From JAFGIG01 sp964397545 (GTDB lineage Bacteria; SDB-A): a stretch of DNA of 64,000 nt. A program made the position numbers and the translations under genes. This document shows, piece after piece, positions 59,883 to 64,000 of the stretch. The stretch's first letter is position 1. Every line of letters starts with the position of its first letter. Where the stretch lies: the NCBI GenBank assembly GCA_964397545.1, contig CAYNIW010000008.1, positions 14,642 through 78,641 of the forward strand, written 5' to 3'. The notes under the pieces were generated by a model. The model worked only from the letters and a program-made list of their open reading frames with translations, ran no database searches and was not told the DNA's origin.

Positions 59883-61526
59883 TTGAAAAAATCAACCCTG
59901 TTGTTTGCGATGCTGTTTTTTGTCTTCGTATCACTGCAAGGGCAAGTCAGCCAGGCTTATTCTAAAGAAGCCACAGTTATAGAACAGGTATTTGAAGGCG
60001 AATCATACACAGATGTTTTGAGCCAGGAATCAAACATTTCTGGTTTGACGCAGTCAATCGAAGAGAAGTCGGGTGGTTTAAACACTTCACAACCCCCGTC
60101 CATCTACGCTCCTCTCTGGGGAGACGACCTTTTGGTGACAAACGAGTGTCCTGTCCACACAAATGTGACCCGATTAGCATTCGACTACGACGACAACGGT
60201 TACATATACGTCGCTCTTCTCTCATACCACGGAGCGAATGACACTATATGGATATACCGCTCAACTGACATGGGATACACATGGAACAAAGATTGGTCGA
60301 TGTGGTTCCAAGGCACCGGTGTCAATGTATTGAGCTACGACATGAGAGTCCAGGCTAATACGCCAAATCCCTACATATACACGGTCGCAGTTTATATTTA
60401 CGGAAACGATACGCTTCTATCCTACCGCCGAGTTAAAGCGGACCATTCTACCTACGACTGGTATCACTTTTCATCTACCACATATAACGACATAAACTGG
60501 GTCGAAATGGACATAACCGACGAGGCCGATCCGCACATATATGTTGTTTTCACTGTTCCCGCTTCACCGTGGAGGATTTACAGGTGCGCATCAGCCGACG
60601 GCGGAGCGACTTGGTCAATAAACACTCTAACCTCCAACCAAATAACGCCTTATGCTTTTGACGTATGCGCGGGACCTGACGACTACGCATACATAATTAA
60701 TCATTTTACCGGGAACAACATCAGAGTTTCCAGATATAATTCATACTTCGGCCACTGGATCGACCATATCACGATAGGAACAGACGCCAATTTTCAAAAA
60801 CCTGTCGTAGCCTCGGCCAGGCACAACGCGTATCCTGCTAATTATGTTCACGCGGTCTATCAGTCCGGACACATCGACGTCACGACGACAAGGTCCATTG
60901 AGTATGTATCCTCGGACGGCGGAGCGACCTATACAGGCCCCGGATTTTTCATTTTAGGCGACGTCCACGCTGTAAGTCCTTTTGTCGCCTGCACGAGATA
61001 CGGGACTAGCGACCAGTTCATCGGAATAGCTACCCAATACTGGACAGACGCTGATTCGACAGCGATCGGCTACAAATACGATCAGACTCAGCCCTGGAAC
61101 AACCTCGGCTTCAAAAACCAATACAGGGCGACAACAGGCATAGCTCCCCAGGGCAACTATGTGAACTCAGGTCTCGGCGGCGGAATAGCTTACGTCTATA
61201 GGCAATACGCCTCAAACAACATCTGGTATGACAGGGCAAGTCATTACAACGCGGTCGAGGAGAATCCCTCTCCCGTAACCGGCATTACATACAACCCAAA
61301 CCAGATAATGTTCTCTTTTTCATTGCCCAATAATACTTCCGGGACAATAGCCGTTTACGACATGCTCGGCAGAAACGTGGTGACGCTTTATTCCGGTGAT
61401 TTCAATGCGGGTGAAAACAGTTTTACCTGGGACTACAAGGCGGACGGAATTTCATCAGGAAATTATTTCATGATGCTGTCAGTTCCGGGAAAAACGCTTT
61501 CGGAGAAAATTTCCATAGTCAACTGA
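59883..61526 (+). CDS. T9SS-exported Asp-box protein, copy 1
   Basis: A 547-residue protein with an N-terminal signal peptide (KKSTLLFAMLFFVFVSLQG). The central part carries several Asp-box/BNR motifs (STDMGYTW, SADGGATW, SSDGGATY), typical of sialidase-like propellers. The last 85 residues are a T9SS type-A sorting domain (IAVYDMLGRNVVTLYSG and SGNYFMML). Translation starts at TTG 59883, 4 bases after AAAGGAGA. From 60960 onward it is identical in DNA to copy 2. It should be secreted by the T9SS and anchored on the surface; the ligand or substrate is unknown. Confidence 0.88.
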   Translation: MKKSTLLFAMLFFVFVSLQGQVSQAYSKEATVIEQVFEGESYTDVLSQESNISGLTQSIEEKSGGLNTSQPPSIYAPLWGDDLLVTNECPVHTNVTRLAFDYDDNGYIYVALLSYHGANDTIWIYRSTDMGYTWNKDWSMWFQGTGVNVLSYDMRVQANTPNPYIYTVAVYIYGNDTLLSYRRVKADHSTYDWYHFSSTTYNDINWVEMDITDEADPHIYVVFTVPASPWRIYRCASADGGATWSINTLTSNQITPYAFDVCAGPDDYAYIINHFTGNNIRVSRYNSYFGHWIDHITIGTDANFQKPVVASARHNAYPANYVHAVYQSGHIDVTTTRSIEYVSSDGGATYTGPGFFILGDVHAVSPFVACTRYGTSDQFIGIATQYWTDADSTAIGYKYDQTQPWNNLGFKNQYRATTGIAPQGNYVNSGLGGGIAYVYRQYASNNIWYDRASHYNAVEENPSPVTGITYNPNQIMFSFSLPNNTSGTIAVYDMLGRNVVTLYSGDFNAGENSFTWDYKADGISSGNYFMMLSVPGKTLSEKISIVN

Positions 61527-61570
61527 TGGTTTAGTTTCGATATCTTAGGGGAAAGGGTTTATGCCCTTCC
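60960..61570 (+). repeat. Exact 611-bp direct repeat, left copy
   Basis: This segment runs from the codons for GDVHAVSPF in the T9SS protein through its stop and into the downstream hairpin. It matches 62814-63424 base for base as far as I can compare by eye, at an offset of 1854 bp. Upstream parts of the two genes differ clearly. Confidence 0.93.
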
Positions 61571-61578
61571 TCCTTTTG
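61547..61578 (+). terminator. Hairpin terminator after T9SS cargo gene 1
   Basis: AGGGGAAAGGG, loop, then CCCTTCC and TCCTTTTG: an imperfect GC-rich stem with one bulge and a T-rich tail. The same hairpin is present in the second copy, where the 3' arm is longer and better paired. Confidence 0.55.
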
Positions 61579-61630
61579 TATTAAAAAGTTCTGTTTTATC
61601 GCTATAAAAATTACTATTTGTCAATTTTAG

Positions 61631-61658
61631 TTTACTTTCACTCCTTTTGTAATATAAT
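61631..61658 (+). promoter_or_regulatory. Predicted promoter of T9SS cargo gene 2
   Basis: TTTACT (61631-61636), a 16-bp spacer and TATAAT (61653-61658) give a good -35/-10 pair. The ATG is 82 bp after the -10. Two Shine-Dalgarno-like runs (AAAGGAGG and AAAGGAGA) recur in the leader as in the first copy. Confidence 0.5.
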
Positions 61659-61739
61659 AACGTCAGCCCTTTTTCTTCAACGAAAGGAGGCAGTTTCGGA
61701 TTTGAGGCAATTTTTTTCCCCACAAAGAAAGGAGAAACA

Positions 61740-63380
61740 ATGAAAAAAGCAACCCTGTTGTTTGCGTTGCTGTTTTTTGTCTTCGCATCTATTCATGCGC
61801 AGATGAGTCAGGCATATTTCAAGCCCGCTGTCACAGTAGACCAGGGCGAAGTTGACGATTGCTCGTTTGAAGAAGTTCTCCAAACAAACGATCTCAGGGA
61901 AACACAGACTTCAGTAGAAGAGACCTCTGGCACCCTCGGAACTTCTCAGCCGCCAAATGTCTATGCTCCTCTATGGGGAGATGACCTTTTAGTGACTAAC
62001 GAGTGCCCTGTTGTTTCAAGCGTTACAAGACTCGCTTTTGATTACGATGACAACGGTTACATTTATGTAATGCTTCTGGCAAACCACGGTACAAGCGACA
62101 CTATTTGGACTTACCGTTCGACAGACATGGGTTATACATGGGAGAGGGGATGGGATCTTTGGCTGTATCCTTCCGATGTCGATGTAATAAGTTACGACAT
62201 GAGAGTCCAGGGGAGCGATGCCAATCCATACATTTATCAGATAGCGATATACGCTCATGCCGGTGACACTTTAGCGACATACAGAAGAGTAAAAGCTGAT
62301 AGTTCCACTGAGAATTGGTATGATTTCACCGCTTACAACGACATCAAATGGGTAGAAATGGATATAACAGACGAAGCTGACCCACACGTTTATTTAGTGT
62401 TCAACATCGTCGCTACGCCTTACGGACTCAGAAGAGCCGCTTCAGCCGACGGCGGAGCTAATTGGACGACAGGAAGCGTGTCAAGTACTCAAAAAACTGT
62501 TAGGGGATACGATCTCTGCGCAGGTCCCGGTCCTTACGCTTATCTTGTTTACAATTATGTGACAGGCGATGCAATAAGAATTTTCAGATATACAGACTAT
62601 TTTACCACTTCTCAAGGTTTTTTGACAATTGGAAATGACGCAAACTTCGATTATTCGATAATCTCGTCCGCAAGATACAACGCCTTCCCTTCAAACTTCA
62701 TACATATGGTCTACCAGTCCGGTCATGTCGACAATCCTGCGACACGATCCATGGAATACACTTCATCGGACGGTGGGCAGAACTGGTCAACCGCAGGATT
62801 TTTCTTTCTCGGTGACGTCCACGCTGTAAGTCCTTTTGTCGCCTGCACGAGATACGGGACTAGCGACCAGTTCATCGGAATAGCTACCCAATACTGGACA
62901 GACGCTGATTCGACAGCGATCGGCTACAAATACGATCAGACTCAGCCCTGGAACAACCTCGGCTTCAAAAACCAATACAGGGCGACAACAGGCATAGCTC
63001 CCCAGGGCAACTATGTGAACTCAGGTCTCGGCGGCGGAATAGCTTACGTCTATAGGCAATACGCCTCAAACAACATCTGGTATGACAGGGCAAGTCATTA
63101 CAACGCGGTCGAGGAGAATCCCTCTCCCGTAACCGGCATTACATACAACCCAAACCAGATAATGTTCTCTTTTTCATTGCCCAATAATACTTCCGGGACA
63201 ATAGCCGTTTACGACATGCTCGGCAGAAACGTGGTGACGCTTTATTCCGGTGATTTCAATGCGGGTGAAAACAGTTTTACCTGGGACTACAAGGCGGACG
63301 GAATTTCATCAGGAAATTATTTCATGATGCTGTCAGTTCCGGGAAAAACGCTTTCGGAGAAAATTTCCATAGTCAACTGA
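61740..63380 (+). CDS. T9SS-exported Asp-box protein, copy 2
   Basis: The 546-residue paralogue of copy 1. The N-terminus has the same signal peptide start (KKATLLFALLFFVFASIH). The first 357 residues are related but clearly divergent; the last 189 residues, including the T9SS sorting domain, are identical in DNA. Asp-box motifs STDMGYTW and SADGGANW are visible. ATG 61740 lies behind AAAGGAGAAACA. Divergence in the front half with identity in the rear half argues for a recent recombination or gene conversion event. Function unknown. Confidence 0.88.
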   Translation: MKKATLLFALLFFVFASIHAQMSQAYFKPAVTVDQGEVDDCSFEEVLQTNDLRETQTSVEETSGTLGTSQPPNVYAPLWGDDLLVTNECPVVSSVTRLAFDYDDNGYIYVMLLANHGTSDTIWTYRSTDMGYTWERGWDLWLYPSDVDVISYDMRVQGSDANPYIYQIAIYAHAGDTLATYRRVKADSSTENWYDFTAYNDIKWVEMDITDEADPHVYLVFNIVATPYGLRRAASADGGANWTTGSVSSTQKTVRGYDLCAGPGPYAYLVYNYVTGDAIRIFRYTDYFTTSQGFLTIGNDANFDYSIISSARYNAFPSNFIHMVYQSGHVDNPATRSMEYTSSDGGQNWSTAGFFFLGDVHAVSPFVACTRYGTSDQFIGIATQYWTDADSTAIGYKYDQTQPWNNLGFKNQYRATTGIAPQGNYVNSGLGGGIAYVYRQYASNNIWYDRASHYNAVEENPSPVTGITYNPNQIMFSFSLPNNTSGTIAVYDMLGRNVVTLYSGDFNAGENSFTWDYKADGISSGNYFMMLSVPGKTLSEKISIVN

Positions 63381-63424
63381 TGGTTTAGTTTCGATATCTT
63401 AGGGGAAAGGGTTTATGCCCTTCC
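62814..63424 (+). repeat. Exact 611-bp direct repeat, right copy
   Basis: The second copy of the repeat at 60960-61570. Its right end lies in the terminator hairpin, where CCCTTCC is followed by CCTGG instead of TCCTT. Confidence 0.93.
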
Positions 63425-63434
63425 CCTGGTTTTA
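63401..63434 (+). terminator. Hairpin terminator after T9SS cargo gene 2
   Basis: AGGGGAAAGGG pairs with CCCTTCCCCT (one bulge), followed by GGTTTTAT. The loop contains an ATG (63415), which is a false start for the next gene. Confidence 0.6.
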
Positions 63435-63468
63435 TGCAATAATAGTTGAGACAAAAAGGAGATTTTTT

Positions 63469-63939
63469 ATTAAAGGGATAACTTTTATTACTGCATTATT
63501 TTTACCCCTGATACTTTTTTCGCAGGATACCGACAACGAGAATTTTATGAACGCATATGTTGTCTTTGCAGACACTTCTTATGATTATTTTCTTTTACAC
63601 AAAAAAATGTTTGAGCTAAGCGAAAAATTATCTCTGGAAATAGACACTATGCGAAGGGGATACGATTCAATAAAAGACCTGATCTGCCTCTCCGAAGACG
63701 ACGAAGACGAAATCTACGCAGGCGAATATTATCCGAGACGTTTTCCCGGGACATTTCTCAGTCTTGAGCATTTTATCTTCTACAATGAAGGCGATTGGCC
63801 CGGTGACAGGACAATGGCTTTAGTTACCGCCATAACAGAGGAAAAAGAAAAGGCAGATGAAATTCTATCTTCAATCGAAGAGTATTCGGAAAACGCATTT
63901 ATACTTTATACAAAGATTTATATCGGCTGTATCCACTGA
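63469..63939 (+). CDS. Small exported protein, AUU start
   Basis: About 156 residues. A signal peptide (KGITFITALFLPLILFSQ) precedes a charged, mostly helical mature part (KMFELSEKLSLEIDTM, AITEEKEKADEILSSIEEY) with several Tyr, and no family is recognised. The open frame has an ATG at 63415, but that lies in the loop of the terminator hairpin of the previous gene. The ATT at 63469 is seven bases after AAGGAG and gives a natural signal peptide. A non-canonical start is therefore likely. Confidence 0.7.
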   Translation: MKGITFITALFLPLILFSQDTDNENFMNAYVVFADTSYDYFLLHKKMFELSEKLSLEIDTMRRGYDSIKDLICLSEDDEDEIYAGEYYPRRFPGTFLSLEHFIFYNEGDWPGDRTMALVTAITEEKEKADEILSSIEEYSENAFILYTKIYIGCIH

Positions 63940-64000
63940 ACTTCTCGAATACTTTACATTTTTAAGACCATACAAAGAAAAAAAAGATTTAACCGCGAAT

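Noticed and set aside
63415..63468. ATG 63415 as start of the last gene
   Set aside because: It sits in the loop of the previous gene's terminator hairpin; the first 18 residues do not look like a signal peptide.
1..64000. tRNA, rRNA, CRISPR, insertion sequences, phage genes
   Set aside because: No recognisable signature seen on either strand by eye.
1..64000. Altered genetic code (TGA read as an amino acid)
   Set aside because: TGA ends many well-known genes at the expected length.

Overview
The window is about 64 kb of gene-dense bacterial chromosome, with almost no non-coding DNA and moderate G+C (low forties by eye). I see no rRNA, tRNA, CRISPR array, transposase or phage gene. The best guess for the source is a member of the FCB superphylum (Bacteroidota/Ignavibacteria/Cloacimonadota/WOR-3-like candidate phyla). 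The reasons are a PorX-type response regulator with a PglZ domain, three exported proteins ending in type IX secretion (T9SS) type-A sorting domains, a TonB receptor with an N-terminal carboxypeptidase-regulatory-like domain, and DAP-type lysine/peptidoglycan genes. TTG and GTG starts are frequent. At least four genes have no sensible ATG/GTG/TTG start and seem to begin at AUU, AUC or CUG behind a good Shine-Dalgarno. TGA behaves as a normal stop.

Layout. 1-2.57 kb (minus): a cobalamin riboswitch with an intrinsic terminator, then a BtuB-like TonB receptor, then the first 59 residues of a lipoprotein. 2.6-9.1 kb (plus): parA-parB, three tandem M42 aminopeptidases, RNase PH and an RluD-type pseudouridine synthase. 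9.1-12.8 kb: a small envelope pair (minus), porX (plus), and a minus-strand pair of a gingipain-fold (C25-like) cytosolic peptidase with an 88-residue partner. 12.9-30.8 kb (plus): a long run of overlapping genes comprising rsmI, a CDP-alcohol phosphatidyltransferase with myo-inositol-phosphate synthase (inositol lipid synthesis), tmk, a ctp protease, a PfkB kinase, rpe, exported small proteins, ribD-ribE-ribBA-ribH-nusB, a metallophosphatase, an M23 peptidase, an ABC-2 transporter and prepilin peptidase. 30.8-33.4 kb (minus): clpB.

33.5-41.6 kb (plus): a tandem-domain ThyX, a giant ATPase-TPR regulator with a C-terminal SARP-like DNA-binding module, a zinc-ribbon miniprotein, a T9SS beta-helix protein and an RlmI-like methyltransferase. 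41.6-46.9 kb (minus): a two-cyclase-domain ATPase-TPR protein built like mammalian soluble adenylyl cyclase, a TPR lipoprotein and dapF. 47-49.3 kb (plus): a receiver-PAS-histidine kinase. 49.3-56.6 kb (minus): an Rrf2-regulated hybrid-cluster-protein operon with a perfect palindromic operator on its promoter, a frameshifted exported gene, and two tandem zinc-ribbon/propeller paralogues. 56.7-64 kb (plus): a sirtuin overlapping a ChlI-type AAA ATPase and a VWA protein, then two T9SS-exported Asp-box proteins that share an exact 611-bp 3' half, then a small exported protein.

How it fits together. Nucleotide and cofactor housekeeping (thyX, tmk, rib genes, B12 uptake) sits among envelope and secretion functions (PorX, T9SS cargo, C25-like peptidase, S41 and M23 peptidases, prepilin peptidase). 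Several large signalling proteins are also present. The least described elements are the relaxed start-codon usage, the cytosolic C25-like peptidase pair, the sirtuin-AAA-VWA cassette, the bacterial sAC-like cyclase and the recently homogenised T9SS cargo pair.
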